The notes beneath the pieces are model-generated. The model was not told the DNA's origin. It saw nothing but the letters and a program-made list of their open reading frames with translations, and did not search any database. A DNA stretch of 5,721 nt, from contig JAPOPO010000442.1 in assembly GCA_026712885.1 (NCBI GenBank), positions 1-5,721 on the forward strand. Reading direction: 5' to 3'. The translations under genes were made by a program, and so were the position numbers. This stretch comes from Rhodospirillales bacterium. Its GTDB lineage: Bacteria > Pseudomonadota > Alphaproteobacteria > UBA828. Every line of letters begins with the position of its first letter. Position 1 is the stretch's first letter. Below, in pieces: positions 1-5,567 of this stretch.

Positions 1-2
1 AG

Positions 3-734
3 GCGCTCGCCGGGCAGGAGGCGAACTTCACCGAAACCTTCGTCACCGCGGCCTCGCCTGGCTGCGTGCTGACCATCATGCACAACGCCCACTACCCGTC
101 GGACCGCGACTACCTCTTTGCGCTGGCGCGGGAGCTGAAGACGGAATACGAGTTCATCGTCTCGCGCGGCCACCTGCTGCAAATCGACGCGCCTGACCTC
201 GCGATGGAGCGCTATCTCTACTTCCGCGATGCGTCGGATGCGGCCTTCCTCGCCAGCGTCGAGACCCACATCGAGGCGCTCAACGTGGCTCTCGCCGACG
301 TGCCGCGCGAGCGGGCGCGCCTGCACGTCTGCTGGGGCACGTGGGACGGGCCGCATGCCGACGACACGCCGCTCGAGCCCCTCCTGCCCCGCCTCTACGA
401 GGCCAAGGTGGGCGCGCTCAACATCCCCTTCGCCAACCCCGGCCATCAGCACGAGTACGAGACGGTGCGCAGGAACCCGCCGCCCGACTCGATGGTGCTG
501 ATCCCCGGCGTGATCGACAACATGACCAAGCATCTGGAGCACCCTGAGGTGGTTGCCGAGCGCATTCAGCGTGCGGCGGACGCGGTGGGGGATCGTGAAC
601 GCGTGATCGCGGGCGTGGACTGCGGCTTCGCCGTCTTCACCGACAACGCGATGATGACCGAAGACATCTGCTGGGCGAAGTTCCGCGCGCTCCGCGCCGG
701 TGCGGACCTAGCCAGCAGCCGACTCTGGAGTTAG
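3..734 (+). CDS. Cobalamin-independent methionine synthase (MetE C-terminal)-like protein, 5' end outside window
   Basis: The frame is open from base 3, so the GTG at 66 is internal and the true start lies upstream; 243 residues are visible of a family usually near 370. The residues before the GTG, ending in FVTAASPG, already fit the family. Family hallmarks follow: NxxYPS, QIDAPDLAM, the HxC pair in LHVCWG (His 324-326, Cys 330-332), NPGHQHEYE, LIPGVIDN, and the third metal-ligand region VIAGVDCGF (Cys 621-623). The C-terminus ends in ASSRLW as relatives do. The fold is a TIM barrel binding zinc for thiol activation. These short stand-alone homologues lack the MetE N-terminal half and are annotated as methionine synthase II-like or epoxyalkane:coenzyme M transferase-like; their substrates are mostly unknown. 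The position where relatives carry a Glu metal ligand is Pro here (426-428). Family assignment is firm; methionine synthesis itself is not supported. It converges on the next gene with 16 bp between stop codons. Confidence 0.88.
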   Translation, partial: ALAGQEANFTETFVTAASPGCVLTIMHNAHYPSDRDYLFALARELKTEYEFIVSRGHLLQIDAPDLAMERYLYFRDASDAAFLASVETHIEALNVALADVPRERARLHVCWGTWDGPHADDTPLEPLLPRLYEAKVGALNIPFANPGHQHEYETVRRNPPPDSMVLIPGVIDNMTKHLEHPEVVAERIQRAADAVGDRERVIAGVDCGFAVFTDNAMMTEDICWAKFRALRAGADLASSRLWS

Positions 735-750
735 CGCGCTGACCGGACAA

Positions 751-1680
751 TCACGGTGGCCGGAGCGCTCTCCTTAGAGCCTCTTCGTGGCCGAGTCCGA
801 GGATCCAGGCCTCCTCGGTCTCGATGACCCGGCGCTCTTCGGCGGTATGGCAGGGAGCGCCGGCGAAGAGCGGCGCAAGCTTGCCGCTCGCATCCAGCCT
901 GGCGAAGGCCTCCGCGTTTACGCGCACCTGGGCGCTGTCGAGGATTTCGTCGTCACGCCTGAGTGCGCGAACTTGGTCTCGCAGCAGCGAAGGATAGACC
1001 TCGGCGATCACCGCTGGCGCATCGGGTGTTACCAAGCGCGCGAAGGGCCAGATAGCCGCGCGGCCCGCAATGCGCGGGTCCTCCACCAAGCGCTTGAGCG
1101 CGGGCAGGCCCAAGAGCATCTGTGAGCCGACGGAGCCGGCATAAGCCAGTTGCCAGACCGTCTTGGCGCCCGAGGCGCGGACATCACAGATGCGGCGCTC
1201 CGGCGGATGGCGGTTCTGGCAAGTGCGTGTCGTCGCCCGAACCGGAATCGCAGGGTAGTTCCAGGATGAAGGGCGGCCCCAAAACGGTCCGAGGCCCGGA
1301 TACGCGTCGTTGATCGCTGCCGCCACGTCGTAGCGATTGTTGTCGTTGTCGGGCGCGTCCTCGATTTGCGCCGCGAGCCAGTCCCAGAGGGCCAAGCCGG
1401 ATGCCTTGCCCGTCAGGTGCTTTGCAACCCCCGTCGGATAGCCGAAGGGAAAATCGACGCCCACCAGGACCCGCCGGCTCGCGTCCAGCTCGAGGGCGAT
1501 CAAGCGAGCCAGGCTCTCAAGCGCCTCGTGGCGGGTGCGGACGTATTCCGGCTCCTCCACCTCGATACCATCGGCAACACGAGCAACGGCCCACCAAATC
1601 GCGTCCCTGCTCTTCCGCTTGGGACTGGGCTTCGACCGCGCCGACCAGTCGACGACGACGTGGGTGTGGAAGAGAGGCAT
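751..1680 (-). CDS. Conserved protein, DUF429/RNase H-like fold suspected (often auto-named molybdopterin guanine dinucleotide synthesis)
   Basis: A 309-residue soluble protein with no signal peptide or membrane segment. The ATG at 1680 is chosen because GGAGG sits 5 nt upstream (1686-1690); the frame stays open far beyond, but only antisense to the nucleotidase gene. Visible blocks: VVVDWSA (8-14), IWWAVAR (28-34), VLVGVDFPFGYP (71-82), NNRYDVA (114-120), PFWGRP (132-137), QLAYAGSVGSQ (177-187), IWPF (210-213), EVYPSL (227-232) and ETEEAWILG (287-295). This set matches a conserved alphaproteobacterial family that pipelines label 'molybdopterin guanine dinucleotide synthesis'; no GTP-binding P-loop of the MobA/MobB kind is visible, so I do not accept that name. 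An early Asp in a beta-strand, a second Asp in VDFPFG and late acidic residues recall DUF429 predicted RNase H-fold proteins, which is inference. It is divergent from the nucleotidase and convergent with the MetE-like gene. Function unknown. Confidence 0.85.
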   Translation of the reverse strand: MPLFHTHVVVDWSARSKPSPKRKSRDAIWWAVARVADGIEVEEPEYVRTRHEALESLARLIALELDASRRVLVGVDFPFGYPTGVAKHLTGKASGLALWDWLAAQIEDAPDNDNNRYDVAAAINDAYPGLGPFWGRPSSWNYPAIPVRATTRTCQNRHPPERRICDVRASGAKTVWQLAYAGSVGSQMLLGLPALKRLVEDPRIAGRAAIWPFARLVTPDAPAVIAEVYPSLLRDQVRALRRDDEILDSAQVRVNAEAFARLDASGKLAPLFAGAPCHTAEERRVIETEEAWILGLGHEEALRRALRPP

Positions 1681-1685
1681 TGCGG

Positions 1686-1690
1686 CCTCC
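1686..1690 (-). promoter_or_regulatory. Ribosome binding site of the 751-1680 gene
   Basis: The minus strand reads GGAGG, 5 nt before the ATG at 1680. It decides the start inside a frame that remains open to 3261 and shows that the upstream extension is spurious. Confidence 0.8.
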
Positions 1691-1714
1691 GTCGCGATTT
1701 CTGCCCGCCACAGC

Positions 1715-1740
1715 GTGACAGCGGCGCGGCGGTCCGTCAC
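1715..1740. promoter_or_regulatory. Weak inverted repeat in the divergent intergenic region
   Basis: GTGAC (1715-1719) and GTCAC (1736-1740) are exact reverse complements separated by a 16-nt GC-rich spacer. They lie in the 99 bp between the divergent starts at 1680 and 1780, where promoters for both genes must lie unless they are read through from elsewhere. Five-base arms are easily found by chance, so an operator role is only a suggestion. I found no convincing -35/-10 pair in either direction. Confidence 0.2.
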
Positions 1741-1768
1741 CCTTGGCCCCGTTGTCTGCCGGATACGC

Positions 1769-1773
1769 GGGAG
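1769..1773 (+). promoter_or_regulatory. Ribosome binding site of the 5'-nucleotidase gene
   Basis: GGGAG lies 6 nt before the ATG at 1780. It selects this start over the longer open frame reaching back to 1366, and a signal peptide begins immediately after the chosen ATG. Confidence 0.7.
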
Positions 1774-1779
1774 CGACCC

Positions 1780-3321
1780 ATGCGCACACGCCGCGGCCTG
1801 AGAGAGTTCGCGCGCGCCATACCGGTCGCCACAGCGTTCATCGTCTTGCTGAGCGCAGCGGCCGCCGCCGCCCCGCTTTCGCTCATCCTCGTTCACGTGA
1901 ACGACTGGGACCAGATGGCGGGGACCCGTGGCGCGGGCGGCGCGGCGAAGATTGCGACCGTGGTTGCCGAAGAGCGCGCGCGGGCGGAGGCTGAAGGCGG
2001 CCTGGCGGTGGTCACCTTCGGCGGTGACATGATTTCGCCCTCCGTCCTTTCCGGGATCGACAAGGGCGCGCACATGATCGATCTCGCCAACGCCATCGGC
2101 TTCGACGTGGCAGTGCTCGGCAACCACGAGTTCGATTTCGGACCGGAGGTGCTGCAGGAGCGCCTCGCGGAATCCGAAACGATCTGGCTCGCGAGCAATG
2201 TGAGGATCGCGGGCGGTGCCTTCCCCGGTACCGAGGCCACGACGATGCTGGCGAGGGATGGCTACCGCATCGGCTTTCTCGGTCTCGTCACGACCGAGAC
2301 CCCCGCGATTTCGAGCCCCGGTCCCGATGTCGCCTTCGCGCCCGTGGTGCAGACAGGCGCCACACTGGCCGAAAGGTTGAGGGCAGAAGGCGCCGACATT
2401 GTCGTCGCGCTCACCCATCAGGGGCTCGGCGCCGACCTGGAGCTGCTGCGCGCGGTCAGGGCGATCGACGCCGTGCTCGGCGGCCACGATCATCTGTTGA
2501 TCGCCCACCATGATGGCCGACACGCGGTGATGAAGGCGGGCTCGCAAGGTCGTCATGTCGGTGTGCTGACCCTTACGATTGACCGCATCGAGGGTCGCGG
2601 CGGCGCTCCCAAGGTAGTCTGGACGCCCAGCTTCCGGCTCCGCTCGACTGCGGCCACCGAAGGCGATGCCAAACTTGCAGCCAAGGTTCGCGACTATCAA
2701 GCAAGCCTCGACGAGACCCTGGACGTCGTGATCGGAAAGACCGGGGTGGAACTCAGCACCCGCGGGTTCCAGCACGGATCGGCCGAGACCGCGTTCGGCA
2801 ATCTGCTGGCCGACGCCATGCGGCAAGCGACGGGCGCCGACATCGCGCTCACCAACGGCGGCGGCATTCGCGGCGACACGGACTATCCGCCCGGCACCCG
2901 GCTCACCCGCAAGATGGTGCTGACCGAGATTCCCTTCGGCAACAAGACCGTGGTGCTCCGCCTCACCGGCGCCCAGGTGAGGGAGGCACTGGAGAACGGC
3001 GTGGGCCGGGCCGAGAACCCCTCCGGCCGGTTTCCGCAGGTCTCGGGCCTCGCCTTCACCTTCGATGCGCGCAGGCCGGGGGGCGAACGCGTGACGAGCG
3101 TCACGGTGGGCGGCGCGCCCCTGGAGGACGGCAGGTCCTACACGCTTGCGACCAACGAATTCCTCGCGCGCGGCGGCGACGAGTATCGCGTGTTCAGGGC
3201 CGGGGAGGTGCTGGTCGATTCCGCGTCCGGTGAGCTCATGGCCGGCCATCTCATCGACCACATCATCGCGGCCGGCACGGTTGCGCCCGCAATCGAGGGG
3301 CGGATCACCCGCGAGGACTGA
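1780..3321 (+). CDS. Secreted 5'-nucleotidase / UshA-family metallophosphoesterase
   Basis: A 513-residue protein predicted to remove phosphate from nucleotides in the periplasm. The ATG at 1780 is supported by GGGAG 6 nt upstream and by an N-terminal signal peptide: RTRR basic region, hydrophobic stretch about 13-31, likely cleavage in the Ala run near 30-32. The calcineurin-like metal-binding domain follows: NDWD (41-44), GGD (81-83), GNHEFDFG (114-121), LTHQG (211-215) and GGHDH (234-238). The C-terminal nucleotide-binding domain carries NGGGIRGD (359-366), FPQVSGL (418-424) and NEFLARGGDEY (459-469), the usual substrate-gripping blocks. Length is typical of the family. The first metal motif is DxD (D42, D44) where UshA has DxH. 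No C-terminal anchor is seen. The exact nucleotide preference cannot be read; UDP-sugar or cyclic-nucleotide activity is possible in this family. It is followed on the same strand by a secreted nucleosidase 105 bp away, suggesting a shared scavenging role. Confidence 0.93.
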   Translation: MRTRRGLREFARAIPVATAFIVLLSAAAAAAPLSLILVHVNDWDQMAGTRGAGGAAKIATVVAEERARAEAEGGLAVVTFGGDMISPSVLSGIDKGAHMIDLANAIGFDVAVLGNHEFDFGPEVLQERLAESETIWLASNVRIAGGAFPGTEATTMLARDGYRIGFLGLVTTETPAISSPGPDVAFAPVVQTGATLAERLRAEGADIVVALTHQGLGADLELLRAVRAIDAVLGGHDHLLIAHHDGRHAVMKAGSQGRHVGVLTLTIDRIEGRGGAPKVVWTPSFRLRSTAATEGDAKLAAKVRDYQASLDETLDVVIGKTGVELSTRGFQHGSAETAFGNLLADAMRQATGADIALTNGGGIRGDTDYPPGTRLTRKMVLTEIPFGNKTVVLRLTGAQVREALENGVGRAENPSGRFPQVSGLAFTFDARRPGGERVTSVTVGGAPLEDGRSYTLATNEFLARGGDEYRVFRAGEVLVDSASGELMAGHLIDHIIAAGTVAPAIEGRITRED

Positions 3322-3411
3322 CGAGTTCGCGACTGTTATAGAGGATTGCGGACCGATGGGTTCCGCACCACGGTCGTGTCACCCCAACGCCCCGAACGAC
3401 ATCCCTCCTAT

Positions 3412-3417
3412 GAGGAG
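3412..3417 (+). promoter_or_regulatory. Ribosome binding site of the secreted nucleosidase gene
   Basis: GAGGAG lies 9 nt before the ATG at 3427. It favours that start over the in-frame ATG at 3346, which would put a polar tail ahead of the signal peptide, and over the later ATG at 3445. Confidence 0.65.
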
Positions 3418-3426
3418 CACGCGACG

Positions 3427-4377
3427 ATGACACGTCTCATATTCATGCCCCGCACAGTACGCGTTCTGATCGCCGGCCTCGTCACCGCCCTGCTGCTGGC
3501 GGCGACCGCGCCGGCAGACGCGCATGCCATCCGGGACGAGACACCGCGCATCGCCGTGGTCTCCGCCTTCGCGCCGGAGCTGGCGATCCTTCAAGGGGAG
3601 CTGGAAGGCGCGTCGACGCAGTCGGTCAACGGTGTCGCCTTCACCACCGGCACCCTGGAGGGGCGGGACGTAGTGCTCTTCCTGAGCGGGATCAGCGTGG
3701 TCAACGCGGCCATGACGGTGCAGCTTGCGCTGGACCATTACGCCATCGAGCGCATCGTGTTCTCGGGGATCGCGGGCGGCGTGGATCCCCGCCTCAACAT
3801 CGGCGATGTCGTGATCGCGGACCGCTGGGGGCAATACCTGGAAATGCTGTTCGCCCGCGAGGTCGACGGCGGCTGGATGACGATGCCGTTCTTCGAGTAC
3901 CCCTACGCGAACTTCGGCATGATGTTTCCGCGCTCGGTCACCGTGCTTCGTGCTGGTGCCGAAGCACCCGAAACCCGGTTCTGGTTTTCCGTGGATGAGG
4001 CGCTGCTCGCCAGCGCCGGCAGCGCGGCGAACGATGTGACACTCGCCCGCTGCACGGCGGAGGACAGGTGCCTCGAGAAGGTGCCCAAGATCGTTGTCGG
4101 CGGCTCAGGCGTCTCGGGCGGCGCCTTCATCGACAATGCGGCCTTCCGCACCTGGGCCTTCGAGACCTTCGGCGCGCGGGTGCTGGACATGGAGAGCGCT
4201 GCCGTGGCCCACGTGGCCCATGCCAACGACGTGCCCATTCTCGCCGTTCGCAGCCTCGCGGATCTGGCGGGCGGCGGCGAAGGCGCGAACCAGATGGAGG
4301 TCTTCCTGGGTCTCGCGGCGGGCAACGCGGCGGCGGTGGTCAAGGCGCTGCTCAGGGCGATGCCGGGCGAGAACTGA
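3427..4377 (+). CDS. Exported MTA/SAH nucleosidase-like phosphorylase-superfamily protein
   Basis: A 316-residue protein with a clear signal peptide (hydrophobic about 11-27, then APADAHA with likely cleavage after residue 34). The mature part follows the MTAN/PNP_UDP fold: IAVVSAFAPELAIL (42-55) with E51 aligning to the base-side catalytic Glu12 of E. coli MTAN, SGISVVNAA (87-95), FSGIAGGVD (112-120), NIGDVVIADR (124-133), VSGGAFIDN (229-237), LDMESAAVAH (253-262) with M255 and E256 as ribose-contact residues, and RSLADLAG (275-282) with D279 aligning to catalytic Asp197. The active site looks complete. The segment between ADRW and VSGGAF is roughly 30 residues longer than in cytosolic MTAN and holds Cys209 and Cys215, possibly a disulfide. 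The expected reaction is hydrolysis of a purine nucleoside such as methylthioadenosine, S-adenosylhomocysteine or adenosine to base and sugar in the periplasm. The precise substrate is not readable. Its partner is probably the upstream 5'-nucleotidase. It converges on the next gene with 33 bp between stops. Confidence 0.9.
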   Translation: MTRLIFMPRTVRVLIAGLVTALLLAATAPADAHAIRDETPRIAVVSAFAPELAILQGELEGASTQSVNGVAFTTGTLEGRDVVLFLSGISVVNAAMTVQLALDHYAIERIVFSGIAGGVDPRLNIGDVVIADRWGQYLEMLFAREVDGGWMTMPFFEYPYANFGMMFPRSVTVLRAGAEAPETRFWFSVDEALLASAGSAANDVTLARCTAEDRCLEKVPKIVVGGSGVSGGAFIDNAAFRTWAFETFGARVLDMESAAVAHVAHANDVPILAVRSLADLAGGGEGANQMEVFLGLAAGNAAAVVKALLRAMPGEN

Positions 4378-4410
4378 CCGCGCCGGTGCTTGCGCAGCCT
4401 CCTCGCCCGT

Positions 4411-5040
4411 TCAGGTGACGAAGGGGATGAGCACCATGACGCCGAGGGTGAGGATGGCCAGCCCGATCGCGGCCGCCGCGCCATAGCGGTGCTCGAGGAT
4501 TCGCCGGGCCCTGGGTCCCAGATACCAGAGTATCGCCGCCTCGATGTAGAAGCGCATGCCTCTGGCGATGAGCGACGCCGCGATGAAGGCGCCAACGTTG
4601 AGGTGCGCAGCGCCGCTCGCGACGGCGACCAGCTTGTACGGCAGCGGCGTCAGCGCACCGGCGGCGACGAACCAGGCGCCCCACTTGTCCCTGTACTCGT
4701 AGAACGTCTCGAGGTCGCCGGCGTGGCCCGAGATGGCCAGTAGAGGCTCGCCCAGCCAGTCGTAGAGAAAGTAGCCGATCAGGTAGCCGGTCAGACCGCC
4801 GCCGACTGATGACACCGTGGCGATGCCGGCGAAGAGCCACGCTTTGGCACGCTTCGCCAGCACCATGGGGATGAGCAACAAGTCCGGAGGCACGGGCAAG
4901 AACAGGCTCTGCAAGTAGCAGAGGCCCGCCAGTACCCAGACTGCGCGGCGCGTGCCGGCGCTCTCGATCGCCCAGTCGTATAGGCGTCGGACGAGATGGC
5001 GCTGCCCTCGCGCCGCAGGCGTGGCGCTGTCGTCGGTCAT
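4411..5040 (-). CDS. YqaA/DedA-type (VTT domain) inner-membrane protein
   Basis: A 209-residue polytopic membrane protein. Hydrophobic segments fall at about 33-61, 68-93, 121-143, 148-158, 163-175 and 187-207. The first re-entrant motif is SLFLPVPPDLLLIPMVLA (45-62) and the second is GALTPLPYKLVAVASG (128-143), followed by the F..AS..AR..RF pattern (152-164); together these define the DedA/SNARE-associated VTT superfamily, YqaA branch. Members of the superfamily act in lipid scrambling or undecaprenyl-phosphate recycling and in proton-motive-force-linked tolerance; the role of the YqaA branch itself is not settled. The ATG at 5040 is the only reasonable start, although no good Shine-Dalgarno sequence precedes it. 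It lies 59 bp downstream of the oxidoreductase fragment on the same strand, so it may be the distal gene of that transcript. Confidence 0.9.
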   Translation of the reverse strand: MTDDSATPAARGQRHLVRRLYDWAIESAGTRRAVWVLAGLCYLQSLFLPVPPDLLLIPMVLAKRAKAWLFAGIATVSSVGGGLTGYLIGYFLYDWLGEPLLAISGHAGDLETFYEYRDKWGAWFVAAGALTPLPYKLVAVASGAAHLNVGAFIAASLIARGMRFYIEAAILWYLGPRARRILEHRYGAAAAIGLAILTLGVMVLIPFVT

Positions 5041-5099
5041 GTCGGATACGTGTGAACGGCCCCGGAGCTGCGGCCCACGCGGATGGTGGGAGCCGGAGT

Positions 5100-5567
5100 C
5101 TACCCCCTAAAGAGCTTGCGGTCTTTGCGCTTGTTCCAGGCCACCGCCAGCGGCAGGAACCAGGGGCGGCCGGTGTAGAACGGCCAGGTCGGGAAGGGCC
5201 GGCCGTCGAAGGGGCTCGCGGCCTCGGGGTCGCCCAGCACGCGGAGCGCGGTCTTGTGGCCGAGATAGGTGCCCATGGGCACGCCGGAGCCGCACCAGCC
5301 CATGGCGTACTCGACGCCGTCGTGACTCCCGGTGTGCGGCATCATGTCGAAGGTGAAGGCGGTCTTGCCGGTCCAGCAATGGCTGATCTTCACGCCTTCC
5401 AGCGACGGGACGATTTGCACCATGGCATCGTACAAGTAACGGGCCTTCTGCGCGAGGTCGGCGGGGGGGTCGGGGGTGAGGCCGCCCGAGAGGATGCGGC
5501 GGCGTGCCCTTGGCCGGAGAATGAAAGGGGGCCCAGGGCGCGGGGCGGAAAGCCGATGGTCGAGCAC
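5100..5567 (-). CDS. C-terminal fragment of a DAO-family FAD-dependent oxidoreductase
   Basis: A 155-codon frame from a GTG at 5567 to a TAG at 5100-5102, closed upstream by an in-frame TGA (5574-5576). It corresponds only to the last third of a D-amino-acid-oxidase-fold flavoenzyme (PuuB/glycine-oxidase type, normally over 400 residues): HR (4-5), RILSGGL (24-30), ARYLYDAMVQIVPSLEGV (42-59), HCWTGKTAFTFDMMPHTG (63-80) and the FAD-contacting YAMGWCGSGVPMGTYLG (87-103). The N-terminal Rossmann GxGxxG half is absent from the window. Such enzymes oxidise amines or amino acids such as glutamylputrescine or sarcosine, but the substrate cannot be told from this part. The frame ends exactly at a junction with a head-to-head second copy, and 82 bp of it (5387-5468) recur inverted at 5640-5721. 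It is either a truncated pseudogene or the half of a gene cut by an assembly joint; a functional 155-residue protein is unlikely. Confidence 0.72.
   Translation of the reverse strand: MLDHRLSAPRPGPPFILRPRARRRILSGGLTPDPPADLAQKARYLYDAMVQIVPSLEGVKISHCWTGKTAFTFDMMPHTGSHDGVEYAMGWCGSGVPMGTYLGHKTALRVLGDPEAASPFDGRPFPTWPFYTGRPWFLPLAVAWNKRKDRKLFRG
5387..5468 (-). repeat. Left arm of an exact 82-bp inverted repeat
   Basis: Its reverse complement is identical base for base to 5640-5721. It lies within the minus-strand oxidoreductase fragment and encodes the same peptide (PPADLAQ through SLEGVK) in the same frame as the other arm. The inner boundary at 5468/5640 is a first mismatch; the outer boundary cannot be seen because the right arm meets the window end. 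Confidence 0.97.

Noticed and set aside
767..780. GCTCT/AGAGC hairpin near the convergent stops at 734 and 751 as a terminator
   Set aside because: The stem is only 5 bp, has no T-run, and lies inside the 3' end of the minus-strand gene.
1366..1779. N-terminal extension of the plus-strand nucleotidase frame
   Set aside because: It overlaps the antisense conserved gene, does not resemble the family, and would bury the signal peptide 138 residues inside the protein.
1681..3261. Upstream extension of the minus-strand frame of the 751-1680 gene, giving an 836-residue open frame
   Set aside because: It runs antisense to a well-supported 5'-nucleotidase, shows no recognisable motifs, and a strong ribosome binding site with ATG at 1680 marks the real start. 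Long antisense frames are common in GC-rich coding DNA.
3337..3342. TATAGA as a -10 element between the nucleotidase and nucleosidase genes
   Set aside because: No acceptable -35 hexamer lies 16-18 bp upstream; a single AT-rich hexamer is too little evidence.
3346..3426. Earlier in-frame ATG for the secreted nucleosidase
   Set aside because: It would add 27 polar residues before the signal peptide; the GAGGAG site fits the ATG at 3427 better.
4374..4414. CTGACCG and CGTTCAG flanking the convergent stops as a bidirectional terminator
   Set aside because: Six of seven positions pair, but the loop is 27 nt, no T-runs follow, and much of the match comes from the two stop codons facing each other.
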